Assembly: GCF_008704535.1 (NCBI RefSeq)
Contig: NZ_CP023701.1
Coordinates: 7,482,001-7,546,000, forward strand
DNA from: Streptomyces subrutilus
GTDB lineage: Bacteria > Actinomycetota > Actinomycetes > Streptomycetales > Streptomycetaceae
Direction: 5' to 3'
Length of the DNA: 64,000 nucleotides
Shown in pieces: positions 49,693 through 57,284 of this stretch (positions within the stretch are counted from its first letter, which is position 1; each line of letters begins with the position of its first letter). Under the pieces are notes generated by a model. The model did no database searches and was not told where the DNA came from. It saw nothing but the letters and a program-made list of their open reading frames with translations. Position numbers and translations under genes: made by a program.

Positions 49693-50526
49693 GTGGACAA
49701 CGGCTGGGAGGAGGCCAGGTTGAGGGCGGCGCGTGCGCTGGCGACGCTGGACGAGGTCGAAGCGGGAGACCACGTCTGCTGGGTGATGGACGGGGCCCGG
49801 CGGTTCTCCGCGGACGCCGACGCGTTCATCGCGGACGGAGCCCTCTTCGGTGACAAGGTGGTGGTCGTCGGATCACCGGCCTCGGTGGCCGGAGTCCGGC
49901 AGCTGAGCACCTTCCCCCCGTCCGCCGTGCTGATCGACCCCGTCCGCACCCGCGGATCCGTCGTCGCGGCGGTCCAGCAGGAGGCCAAGCGCGCCAGCAG
50001 CGAGGGGTACCGCTCGCTGCGGGTCCTCGCGTGCCGCCAGTCCGGGGCGGGCTCCGCCCCGGAGACCGCCACCCTGCTCGACGGCGAACTCGGGCTGGAG
50101 GAGATGGCGGCCCTCGGCGGCGCCACCGTGGTGTGCGCCTATCTTCCCGGCCCGTGGGCGGCGTCCGCGCTGGAGCAGATCATGTGCGTACACCCGCAGA
50201 CACTGGGCAGACGGCCCGCACTGCCCGGATTCCACATGCTCAGATCGGGAAGCGAGGGCTGGAGGGTGACCGGCGTGATCGATTCGGACGGGGCGCAGGC
50301 CTTCGGCTCCGTCCTGCGGGCCGCCGCACTGCACACCTCCGCCGTCCGGCTGCGCTTCGACGAGGTCGACCTGATCGACGCCGCCGGGATGCGCGCCCTG
50401 GTCGACGCCGCGCTGCACCTCCCCGACCGCTCCGTCATCGTCGAAGGCGCCAACCGCACGGTCAGGCTGTCCTGGGAACTGTCCGGCTTCGCCGTGCCCG
50501 ACGTACCGGTGGAGGTGCTCGGATGA
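49693..50526 (+). CDS. MEDS-domain sensor fused to a STAS domain
   Basis: The protein has 277 residues from a GTG at 49693 (GGAG 8 nt before; GTG at 49684 also possible). Residues ~20-170 are a MEDS (DcmR-type sensory) domain: VEAGDHVCWVMDGARRF, FIADGALFGDKVVVVGSP, YRSLRVLACRQSGAG and ALEQIMCVHPQTLG. Residues ~185-275 are a STAS domain: RVTGVIDSDGAQAFGSVLRAAA, VRLRFDEVDLIDAAGMRALVDAAL, VIVEGANRTVRLSWELSG. The Asp-Ala-Ala-Gly of STAS replaces the phosphorylatable Ser motif (DSxG/DSTA), so regulation may come from the MEDS domain rather than phosphorylation. ATGA-coupled to the next gene. Starts the stress-signalling island. Confidence 0.9.
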   Translation: MDNGWEEARLRAARALATLDEVEAGDHVCWVMDGARRFSADADAFIADGALFGDKVVVVGSPASVAGVRQLSTFPPSAVLIDPVRTRGSVVAAVQQEAKRASSEGYRSLRVLACRQSGAGSAPETATLLDGELGLEEMAALGGATVVCAYLPGPWAASALEQIMCVHPQTLGRRPALPGFHMLRSGSEGWRVTGVIDSDGAQAFGSVLRAAALHTSAVRLRFDEVDLIDAAGMRALVDAALHLPDRSVIVEGANRTVRLSWELSGFAVPDVPVEVLG

Positions 50527-51476
50527 CCACCATGCGCCGACCGGAACAGCCGCAGGACGGATTCCGGCACGAGCTGTACCCCTACGCGGGAGAGGACGAC
50601 TTCCTCGGCGGAGCCCTGGGCTTCATCCAGGAGGCGCTGGACGCCCAGGAGGGCGTCATCGTCTCCGTCCCCAGGGACCGCGAGGCGCTGCTGCGCGCCG
50701 AGCTGCCCGACTCCAAGTCGGTGACCTTCGTCGACGCCGCGGCGCCCGGCCGCAACCCCGGGCGGCTGCTCGCCGTCTGGCAGGACGAGATCGCCCGGCA
50801 CGCCGTCGAGGGCCGGCCGCTGCGCGGCATCGGCGAATCGGCGTGGCGCCAGGCCCGCACGGCATCCGACGTCGCCGAACTGCGCTACCACGAGTGGCTC
50901 CTGAACCTCGCGTTCGCGGACAGCGCCGCCTGGTGGCTGCTGTGCCCCTACGACACCGCCGGCGACGACACCGCCGCGCTCCAGGCGGTGGAGCGCTGCC
51001 ACCCCCTCGTCCGCCGCGACGGAGCGCCCCTGCCCAACGACGACTTCCTGCGCGACGCCCCCTACCCGTTCGAGGACCTCGCCGATCCGTGCGGCCCGCA
51101 GGAGGAACTGGAGTTCACCCGGGGTGAACTGGCCGCCGTACGCGCCAAGATCACTACCTGCGCCGCCGAACAGGACCTCACCGGGCACCGGCTGCGCGAA
51201 CTGCTGCTCGCCGCCACCGAGGTCGCGACCAACAGCATCCGCCACGGCGGCGGCCGCGGCACGCTGCGCACCTGGACCCAGGACGGGGCCTTCGTCTGCG
51301 AGTTCCGGGACGCCGGCCACATCGCGAACCCCCTCGCCGGACGTGTCCGCCCGACCCACCAGCAGCCCGGCGGCCGCGGCCTGTGGCTGGTGCACCAGCT
51401 GTGCGACCTGGTGGAGATCCGCTCCACCGCGCGCGCGGGCACGGCGATCCGCCTGCACACCCAGCTCGCACCGTAG
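50523..51476 (+). CDS. MEDS-domain anti-sigma kinase (RsbA-like)
   Basis: The protein has 317 residues; its ATG overlaps the STAS gene's stop by 4 nt. Residues ~15-185 form a MEDS domain (YAGEDDFLGGALGFIQEALDAQEGVIVSVPRD, SAWRQARTASDVAELRYHEWLLNLAF, WWLLCPYDTAG, CHPLVRRDG). The rest is an HATPase of the anti-sigma kinase type with N-box ELLLAATEVATNSIRHGGGRGTL, CEFRDAGHIANPL and G-box GGRGLWLVHQLCDLVEIRS. It should bind and inhibit a SigB-type sigma factor, phosphorylate or bind a STAS partner and respond to signals through MEDS. The sigma factor gene faces it across a 27-bp terminator. Confidence 0.92.
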   Translation: MTTMRRPEQPQDGFRHELYPYAGEDDFLGGALGFIQEALDAQEGVIVSVPRDREALLRAELPDSKSVTFVDAAAPGRNPGRLLAVWQDEIARHAVEGRPLRGIGESAWRQARTASDVAELRYHEWLLNLAFADSAAWWLLCPYDTAGDDTAALQAVERCHPLVRRDGAPLPNDDFLRDAPYPFEDLADPCGPQEELEFTRGELAAVRAKITTCAAEQDLTGHRLRELLLAATEVATNSIRHGGGRGTLRTWTQDGAFVCEFRDAGHIANPLAGRVRPTHQQPGGRGLWLVHQLCDLVEIRSTARAGTAIRLHTQLAP

Positions 51477-51507
51477 CGCGCGCCGGCCGCGACGGCCGGG
51501 CCCGGGG

Positions 51508-51566
51508 CCCCGTACGAAGAACGCCCCGACCGCCGGGAAGGCGGTCGGGGCGTTCTTCGTACGGGG
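51508..51566. terminator. bidirectional terminator, 27-bp perfect stem
   Basis: The left arm 51508-51534 pairs perfectly with 51540-51566 around GGGAA. It separates the convergent anti-sigma kinase and sigma factor genes and is the longest hairpin in the window. Confidence 0.95.
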
Positions 51567-51593
51567 TGTGCGGCCGGCGCGGCCGGCGCCCGG

Positions 51594-52490
51594 TCAGTTG
51601 CCGGCGAGCATGCCCTCGCGCAGGCGGCCGAGGGTGCGGGTCAGCAGCCGGGAGACCTGCATCTGGGAGATGCCGAGCCGCTCGCCGATCTGGGCCTGCG
51701 TCATCTCCTGGCCGAAGCGCATGTGCAGGATCAGCCGGTCGCGTCCGTCGAGCTGCTCCAGCAGGGGGGCCAGGGTGTGGAGGTCCTCGAAGAGCTCCAT
51801 GGCCGGGTCGTCCTCGCCGAGGGTGTCCGCCAGCGCCCGGGTCGGGGAGTCCGAGGTGTCGTTCTGGTCGGTGTCCAGGGGCTGGCTGGAGTGCCCGTTG
51901 GCGGCGACCAGGCCCTCGATGACGGCGTCCTCGTCGAGCTCCAGGTGGGCGGCCAGCTCCTTGACCGTGGGGGCGCGGTCGAGGACGGCGCTGAGCTCTT
52001 CCTTGCCGCGCGCCAGTTCGATGCGCAGCTCCTGGAGGCGCCGCGGGACGCGGACCGCCCAGGTGGTGTCACGGAAGTGTCGCTTGATCTCGCCCGTGAT
52101 GTAGGGGAGGGCCAGCGTGGCGAACTCGTTGCCCAGCGAGGGGTCGAAACGGTCGATCGCCTTGATGAGCCCGATCGTGCCGACCTGGACGAGGTCCTCC
52201 ATGTCCGTGCCGTCCGTGCGGTTGCGGAAGCGGCGCACCGCGAACTGGACGAGGGAGAGGTTCATCTCGATCAGGGTGTTGCGGACGTACTGGCGCTCGG
52301 GGGTGCCCTCCTCAAGCGTCGCCAGCCGCTCGAAGAACGACTTCGACAGACCGCGGGCGTCCGACGGTGCCACCTCGCGGGCGTTGACGATTCTCGGCAG
52401 CTCCACCGGGGCGGGGGCGGCCGGGACGCTCGTGGAGGGGCTCTGGGCGAGGACCGTCTCGGTGGAAGCCTGTGCGGTGAGGACGTTCAC
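51594..52490 (-). CDS. SigB/SigF-type alternative sigma factor
   Basis: The protein has 298 residues from a GTG at 52490 with AAGGAG 7 nt upstream. Region 2 is visible as NLSLVQFAVRRFRNRTDGTDMEDLVQVGTIGLIKAIDRFDPSLGNEFATLALPYITGEIKRHFRDTTWAVRVPRRLQEL. Region 3 covers APTVKELAAHLELDEDAVIEGL. Region 4 is LDGRDRLILHMRFGQEMTQAQIGERLGISQMQVSRLLTRTLGRLREGML. It belongs to the group of nine stress and development sigma factors related to S. coelicolor SigB/F/H. The convergent MEDS-HATPase is the likely anti-sigma factor. A ~45-residue N-terminal tail with the EVAPSDARGLSKSFFERL segment is typical of the group. Confidence 0.94.
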   Translation of the reverse strand: MNVLTAQASTETVLAQSPSTSVPAAPAPVELPRIVNAREVAPSDARGLSKSFFERLATLEEGTPERQYVRNTLIEMNLSLVQFAVRRFRNRTDGTDMEDLVQVGTIGLIKAIDRFDPSLGNEFATLALPYITGEIKRHFRDTTWAVRVPRRLQELRIELARGKEELSAVLDRAPTVKELAAHLELDEDAVIEGLVAANGHSSQPLDTDQNDTSDSPTRALADTLGEDDPAMELFEDLHTLAPLLEQLDGRDRLILHMRFGQEMTQAQIGERLGISQMQVSRLLTRTLGRLREGMLAGN

Positions 52491-52804
52491 TTGTTCGCTC
52501 CTTGGAGGTCCCGACCGGATGACCGGTGGCTGTGATCTCTTCCGGCGGGGGCCGGTACGGCGCCGCGGGGGCGGCGTCGCAGGTCGAGCATGTCCTCTCG
52601 ACATGACACACGTCAAGGAATACGTGAAAAGTATTTCGCGAGTTTGGTTGCCTCTCAGGGAAACTGGGTACACAATGCGCCGCAAAAACGCCCATATGGT
52701 CGCACTGGCCTGCCGTCACCCCAGCGGGTGCGAGGTCCGCCCGAATGGGGGAAGCTGGGCGTGGCCGCACCCTCGGCGGCCGTTCCCCCAGGTGAGGAGG
52801 GCTC
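52491..52804. promoter_or_regulatory. divergent control region of the sigma factor and a secreted protein
   Basis: The 313 bases hold a SigB-type promoter toward the right (52646-52671), an inverted repeat CATGTC-CTCTC-GACATG (52589-52605) and an A/T-rich pocket around 52620-52660. On the minus strand a TTGACG at ~52612 could serve the sigma gene with the inverted repeat inside its promoter. No ORF is plausible. Confidence 0.5.
52646..52671 (+). promoter_or_regulatory. SigB-type promoter for the downstream secreted protein
   Basis: GGTT-N16-GGGTAC matches the S. coelicolor SigB consensus GNNT-N14-16-GGGTAY. It points to the gene at 52805 and lies ~134 nt upstream of its start codon. The sigma factor on the other side belongs to the class that uses this consensus. 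Confidence 0.6.
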
Positions 52805-53308
52805 GTGGACGCTTCAGGAAACGGGCGGCGCGCTCGCGCACCCCGGACCGGACTGCGGACGGCAACCCTGCTGTGCGCGGCGGCGGCCCTCGCGGCCACC
52901 GTCGTCGCCCCCGCTTCCGCGCAGAGCACCCAGAGCGCGCGGAACACTGCGGCGCGGGCCCCCGAGCCCGAAGTGCTCGTGGTCGTCGACTGCTCCTCGC
53001 AGGCGCAGGTGCGCCCGGGTGAGTACGTACTGGCCTGCGGAGACGGCAACAACCAGCTCATCGGGCTCGACTGGGAGAACTGGGGCCCGAAGACCGCCAC
53101 GGCCACCGGCACGGACATGGTCAACGACTGCCGCCCCTACTGCGCGGCCGGCCGCTTCCGCCCGCACCCGGTGACGGTGACCCTCGCCAACCCGCGCCCC
53201 TGGCCCGGCCACCCCGGTGTCCACCGCTTCACCACGGTCCGGCTCCTCTACACCCACACCACGCCGGGCCCCGTCCCCCACGACGTGACCTACAAGCTCG
53301 TCTACTGA
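52805..53308 (+). CDS. small secreted protein
   Basis: The protein has 167 residues from a GTG with GAGGAGG upstream. A signal peptide of ~40 residues (RTGLRTATLLCAAAALAATVVAPASAQ) leads to a mature domain with VLVVVDCSSQAQVRPGEYVLACGDGNNQLIGLDWENWGPKTATATGTDMVNDCRPYCAAGRF and FTTVRLLYTHTTPGPVPHDVTYKLVY. Four cysteines and a beta-rich make-up fit an extracellular beta-sandwich protein of a streptomycete family with unknown function. A SigB-type promoter upstream suggests stress induction. Confidence 0.85.
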   Translation: MDASGNGRRARAPRTGLRTATLLCAAAALAATVVAPASAQSTQSARNTAARAPEPEVLVVVDCSSQAQVRPGEYVLACGDGNNQLIGLDWENWGPKTATATGTDMVNDCRPYCAAGRFRPHPVTVTLANPRPWPGHPGVHRFTTVRLLYTHTTPGPVPHDVTYKLVY

Positions 53309-53426
53309 CGCCGCCCCGCGCCCGAGGCCTCTGCGCACCGCGGCGCGGACCCGTGCAGCCCCGGCCCCGGCCGGGGCTGCGTAGGATTCCGGCGACGGGT
53401 GCGGCGGCGGGGAACCGGGGTGCGCG

Positions 53427-54272
53427 ATGAAGGAGACCGATCTGGAGCTCGGCGACGGCCGCGTCCTCCACGTCTACGACACCGGGCACGGCCCGCGCGA
53501 GGACGGCCCCGCCGTCTTCTGGCACCACGGCACCCCCAACACCGGCGCACCCCCCGCACCGCTCCTGCCCGCCGCCCGCCGGCTCGGCGTCCGCTGGGTC
53601 TCCTACGACCGCCCCGGCTACGGCGGGTCGACCCCGCACCCCGGCCGCGACATCGCCTCGGCCGCCGGGGACGCCGCCGCCGTCGCCGACGCGCTGCACA
53701 TCGACCGCTTCGCCGTCATGGGCCACTCCGGCGGCGGCCCGCACGCGCTGGCCTGCGCCGCCCTGCTGCCGGACCGGGTGCTCGGGGCCGTCGGCGTCGC
53801 CGGGCTCGCCCCCTTCGGGGCCGACGGCCTGGACTGGTACGCCGGCATGACGCCCGGGGGAGCCGCCTCCCTGAGGGCCGCCGCCGAGGGGCGGGCGACC
53901 AAGGAACTCCACGAGGCACAGGCGGAGTTCGACCCGGAGATGTTCACGCCGGCCGATCACGCAGCGCTCGACGGGGAGTGGTCCTGGTTCGGCGAGGTCG
54001 TCGGCCCGGCCGTCGCCGCGGGCCCCGGTCCGCTGATCGACGACGACCTCGCGTACGTGGCCCCGTGGGGCTTCGACCCGGCGCTGATCGCCGCGCCCGT
54101 CCTCGTCCTGCACGGCGGCGCCGACCGCGTGGTGCCGGCCGCGCACGGCGTGTGGCTCGCGGACCGGTGTCCTGCGGGCGAACTGTGGCTGCGGCCGGAC
54201 GAGGGGCACATCTCCGTCCTCGGCGACGCGGCGGCCGCCCTGGAGTGGCTCGTCCGCCACGGCGGGCACTGA
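53427..54272 (+). CDS. alpha/beta hydrolase
   Basis: The 281-residue protein has the oxyanion HG motif in FWHHGTPNTGA, the strand-turn YDRPGYGGSTPHPG, nucleophile elbow AVMGHSGGGPHAL (Ser), acidic residue region PVLVLHGGADRVVPAAHGVWLAD (Asp) and a terminal His in RPDEGHISVL. All three catalytic residues are in place. It is likely a cytoplasmic esterase or C-C hydrolase; the cap region (residues ~120-200) is helical. It sits between stress-control genes but has no visible functional tie. Confidence 0.9.
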   Translation: MKETDLELGDGRVLHVYDTGHGPREDGPAVFWHHGTPNTGAPPAPLLPAARRLGVRWVSYDRPGYGGSTPHPGRDIASAAGDAAAVADALHIDRFAVMGHSGGGPHALACAALLPDRVLGAVGVAGLAPFGADGLDWYAGMTPGGAASLRAAAEGRATKELHEAQAEFDPEMFTPADHAALDGEWSWFGEVVGPAVAAGPGPLIDDDLAYVAPWGFDPALIAAPVLVLHGGADRVVPAAHGVWLADRCPAGELWLRPDEGHISVLGDAAAALEWLVRHGGH

Positions 54273-54304
54273 GCGCACCGGACCGCGTCAGCGGGGCGCC
54301 GGCT

Positions 54305-54688
54305 TCAGCGTCCCGTCTGGTCCTCGGAACGCTCGCGCACCGCGGCCGGCGGGCCCGTCAGGTGCTCCAGGGTGCCGGTCAGCATCAGCAGCCGGTCCAG
54401 CGGCAGCGTCCGGTGGTCGAGATACAGCCGCACGCCCGCCCCGCTCGCGCGCCTACGCACCATCAGCAGCGCGGCCAGTCCCATCGAGTCGCACGCGAGG
54501 AGCCCCGCGCAGTCGAGGTGGAGGTGGACCATGTCCGGCCGGTCGGTCAACTGCCCCTCCACCAGGGACAGCAGGAGGTCGCAGGTCTCGTGGTCGAGGT
54601 CGCCGGACAGGGCGATGCGCACCGTGTGCGCGTCCGGCGCCACGGGAGTCAGGATCAGGGGCGGCGGGAGGTCCGCTGGAAGGTTCAT
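54305..54688 (-). CDS. STAS-domain anti-sigma factor antagonist
   Basis: The protein has 127 residues from the ATG at 54688. The STAS fold reads ILTPVAPDAHTVRIALSGDLDHETCDLLLSLVEGQL, then VHLHLDCAGLLACDSMGLAALLMVRRRASGAGVRLYLDH. The DSMGL segment holds the Ser that anti-sigma kinases phosphorylate (motif DSxG). It should act as the switch that frees a sigma factor when dephosphorylated. It lies 121 nt downstream of the PAS-GAF-PP2C phosphatase on the same strand, a likely partner that would reactivate it. Confidence 0.92.
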   Translation of the reverse strand: MNLPADLPPPLILTPVAPDAHTVRIALSGDLDHETCDLLLSLVEGQLTDRPDMVHLHLDCAGLLACDSMGLAALLMVRRRASGAGVRLYLDHRTLPLDRLLMLTGTLEHLTGPPAAVRERSEDQTGR

Positions 54689-54809
54689 GAGTGCGTTTCC
54701 GGGGCGGTGGGGGACGGGACGGAGGGACGGCGGGGGACTCGGGCCCCGCGGAACGACCGGGGGTCGGGCCGTCCGTGCGCGACGGGGATCCGGGTGGGGT
54801 ACGAGAGGC

Positions 54810-56495
54810 TCATGCGGTGTACCTACCCGGACCGTGCCCTCCCACCGCACTCAGATGGTTGGTCCGCGGGGCGGTGATCGCCACGACGGCCATGTCGTCG
54901 TGCCGGCCGGTGCCGATCCATTGGGCGGCCAGCATCTGCAGCCGTTCCACGACGGCCGCCGCCGCCATGCCCGCACACTCCGCGAGCGCCCGCCTCAGCC
55001 GCGCGTCGCCGAACTGCTCCCGCCCGAGCGGGCCGCCCCGGGCCTCGGTGAACCCGTCCGTGAACAGGACACAGGTCTCCCCGGGCCCCAGTACGGTCCG
55101 TACGGTCACCGACTCGACCTCGACCAGCGCCCCCACCAGCGTGCCGCGGGTCTCCACCTCCTCCACCTGCCCGTCCGCGCGCACGACCAGCGGGGGCGGA
55201 TGGCCGGCGCTGGTCAGCCGCAGCACCACCTTCCCGTCCTTGCGGGACGCCGACGCGAGGACGAGCGTCGCGAAACGGGTGTGGTGCGAGTTCAGCAGCG
55301 CGCCGTTGAGCAGCCGGAGCATGCGCTGGTGGTCGGGGGCCATGGGAAGCAGGGCGTGCAGGGTGTTGCGGATCTTTCCGGTGAGCACGGCGGCGTCCAG
55401 GCCCTTGCCGCACACGTCGCCCAGGACGACGAAGGACTCCGCGCCCTCGGCCGGGACGGGCGCGGCGTGCACGTCGTAGAAGTCGCCCCCGATCCGGTCG
55501 CCTTCGCCCGAAGGCCGGTAGCCGCCGGCGAACTCGACCCCGTCGATCTGCCGCAGCACCGGCGGCAGCAGCTCGCGCATGAGCGTCTCGGTGATCGAAC
55601 TCTGCTCCGCGTAGAGGCGCGCGGCCGACAGCGCGGCGCCCGAGCGCGCCGCGAACAGCCGCGCGAACACCTCCTCGTTGTCGGTGAAGGCCGCCTCGTC
55701 CGAATAGCGCAGCAGTACCAGCGCGCCCGCCGGAACCCCGTGGCCGGGCAGGGGGGTCACCACCATCGACCCGACCGTGCCGAACCCCTCGGGCACCAGC
55801 CAGTCCGGAGCCGCCGCCGGATCGACCCAGCGGGAGGGGACCGGCGGGAACCCCTGGAGGGCCTCGGCCAGTCCCGGCACCCGCGCGGGGTCGACGTTGA
55901 CCCGGGTCCCTTCGGGCCGGTGGCCGCGGCGGCAGGAGACGACCGGGGTGGCGCGGCCCGTGACCGGCCCGATCACGACGGCGGCGTCGGCGAGGTGTTC
56001 GGCCGCGAGCTGGGCGGTGACGCTCATGCAGCGGTCGACGTTGAGCGAGGACAGCAGCGCGTTGGAGGCCTGCCCGAGGAAGGCGGTCCGGCTGCGCTCC
56101 AGGGCCAGTTCGTCCTTGGCCAGGCGCATTTCGGTGTCGTCCACGAACCACCACGCGATGTCGCCGTCGTCGAGCAGGGCCGGGTGCGCCTCGAAGCTCC
56201 GCGCGCCGACCCGTCCCCCCGCGGGGTCGAGCGGCGGGCCGGCGCCCGTCCCGCCCGAGGGGCCCGCCGCCCCGCCGGCCTCCACCCGCCGGTGGGCGGC
56301 GGCCAGCCAGAGCGGCACCGCGGAGGTCAGCACCGCACCGATGTGGGCGTCGGGGAAGAGGCGGGTGGCCGCCTGGTTGACCAGCGACAGCGATCCGTGG
56401 GGATCGACCACCAGAACGGGGCAGGGAGCTGTTGCGAAGGCGAATCCAGTGGCGGGATGGTTCGTTGGGGCGGAACCCCCTGGGGAACTGGCCAT
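54810..56495 (-). CDS. PAS-GAF-SpoIIE (PP2C) phosphatase
   Basis: The protein has 561 residues from the ATG at 56495; a TTG start at 56564 is an alternative and a palindrome ATAGTT-N10-AACTAT (56547-56568) lies there. A PAS-like domain (PCPVLVVDPHGSLSLVNQAATRLF) is followed by a GAF-type domain (SSLNVDRCMSVTAQLAAEHLADAAVVIG) and the PP2C/SpoIIE domain: GDRIGGDFYDVHA, VVLGDVCGKGLDAAVLTGKIRNTL, GPGETCVLFTDGFTEARGG, GRHDDMAVVAI. All Asp metal ligands are present. It should dephosphorylate the STAS protein encoded next to it, coupling a PAS/GAF signal to sigma factor release. Confidence 0.92.
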   Translation of the reverse strand: MASSPGGSAPTNHPATGFAFATAPCPVLVVDPHGSLSLVNQAATRLFPDAHIGAVLTSAVPLWLAAAHRRVEAGGAAGPSGGTGAGPPLDPAGGRVGARSFEAHPALLDDGDIAWWFVDDTEMRLAKDELALERSRTAFLGQASNALLSSLNVDRCMSVTAQLAAEHLADAAVVIGPVTGRATPVVSCRRGHRPEGTRVNVDPARVPGLAEALQGFPPVPSRWVDPAAAPDWLVPEGFGTVGSMVVTPLPGHGVPAGALVLLRYSDEAAFTDNEEVFARLFAARSGAALSAARLYAEQSSITETLMRELLPPVLRQIDGVEFAGGYRPSGEGDRIGGDFYDVHAAPVPAEGAESFVVLGDVCGKGLDAAVLTGKIRNTLHALLPMAPDHQRMLRLLNGALLNSHHTRFATLVLASASRKDGKVVLRLTSAGHPPPLVVRADGQVEEVETRGTLVGALVEVESVTVRTVLGPGETCVLFTDGFTEARGGPLGREQFGDARLRRALAECAGMAAAAVVERLQMLAAQWIGTGRHDDMAVVAITAPRTNHLSAVGGHGPGRYTA

Positions 56496-56680
56496 AGACA
56501 AGGACACGCTGCGCGGGCCCCTCACCTCTTCACTTCGGACGGCAGAATAGTTTCCCTTCGGCAACTATCACCCATGCGCGGTCGCCGACGCAATGCCGCA
56601 CGGCGGACCCCGGGCTTCATCACCCCCGCTCGCGACGACCCGTACTGGCGTACGCCAACGGGCCCCCCGGAAAGGGCCGC

Positions 56681-57181
56681 TCAGGCCGTGCGGGACTCCG
56701 GACCGGCCTGCCGCGGCAGCCGCAGCGGCTCCGTCACGACCTCGCGGAGCGCGGCCAGTCCCGCGGCCAGCCCGGCGCGCGCCTCGGGCGGCAGGGCGGC
56801 CATCGCCTCCGTCAGGACCTGCTGGCGACGCACCCGCAGGTCCGCCAGGTACCCGACCCCCTGGGCGGTCAGCCGCAGGTGCAGCTCACGGCGGTCGTCG
56901 GGGCTCGGGGTGCGCTCCAGGAATCCGATCGCCTGCAGCCGGTCACACAGCCGGGTGACCGAGGGCGGAGCCGCACTCAGCAGCTTCCCGAGCGTGCGCA
57001 GGTTGATCTCCGCGTTCTTCTCTATGAGGAAGAGGACCCGGGCCTGGGCCGAGGAGACCGGGGGAGCGCTCACCGTGTCCCGGCCCCGCTCCCAGACGAT
57101 CTCCAGCAGTTCGATCAGCTCACTGACCTCGACGACCGCGGACGCGGCCGCCCCGGTGGAGTGGATCGGCATCTGACGCAT
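56681..57181 (-). CDS. MarR family regulator
   Basis: The protein has 166 residues from the ATG at 57181, GGGAGTG upstream. The winged HTH: SSAQARVLFLIEKNAEINLRTLGKLLSAAPPSVTRLCDRLQAIGFLERTPSPDDRRELHLRLTAQGVGYLADLRVRRQQVLTEAMAALP. It is divergent from the phosphatase gene at 57285 and paralogous to the MarR at 58626 (shared INLRxLGxxLxxxPPSVTRLCDRxxAxGxLERTPS), so the two copies flank that phosphatase gene. Confidence 0.92.
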   Translation of the reverse strand: MRQMPIHSTGAAASAVVEVSELIELLEIVWERGRDTVSAPPVSSAQARVLFLIEKNAEINLRTLGKLLSAAPPSVTRLCDRLQAIGFLERTPSPDDRRELHLRLTAQGVGYLADLRVRRQQVLTEAMAALPPEARAGLAAGLAALREVVTEPLRLPRQAGPESRTA

Positions 57182-57284
57182 GTGACACTCCCTACCGGAT
57201 GGATGCGGGCCGTCTCCACCGCCGGGTCGGCGGCCTCGCGGCCTCCCCATAGTGACAGTTTCGAGAGAGGCAGGACCCAGGCCG

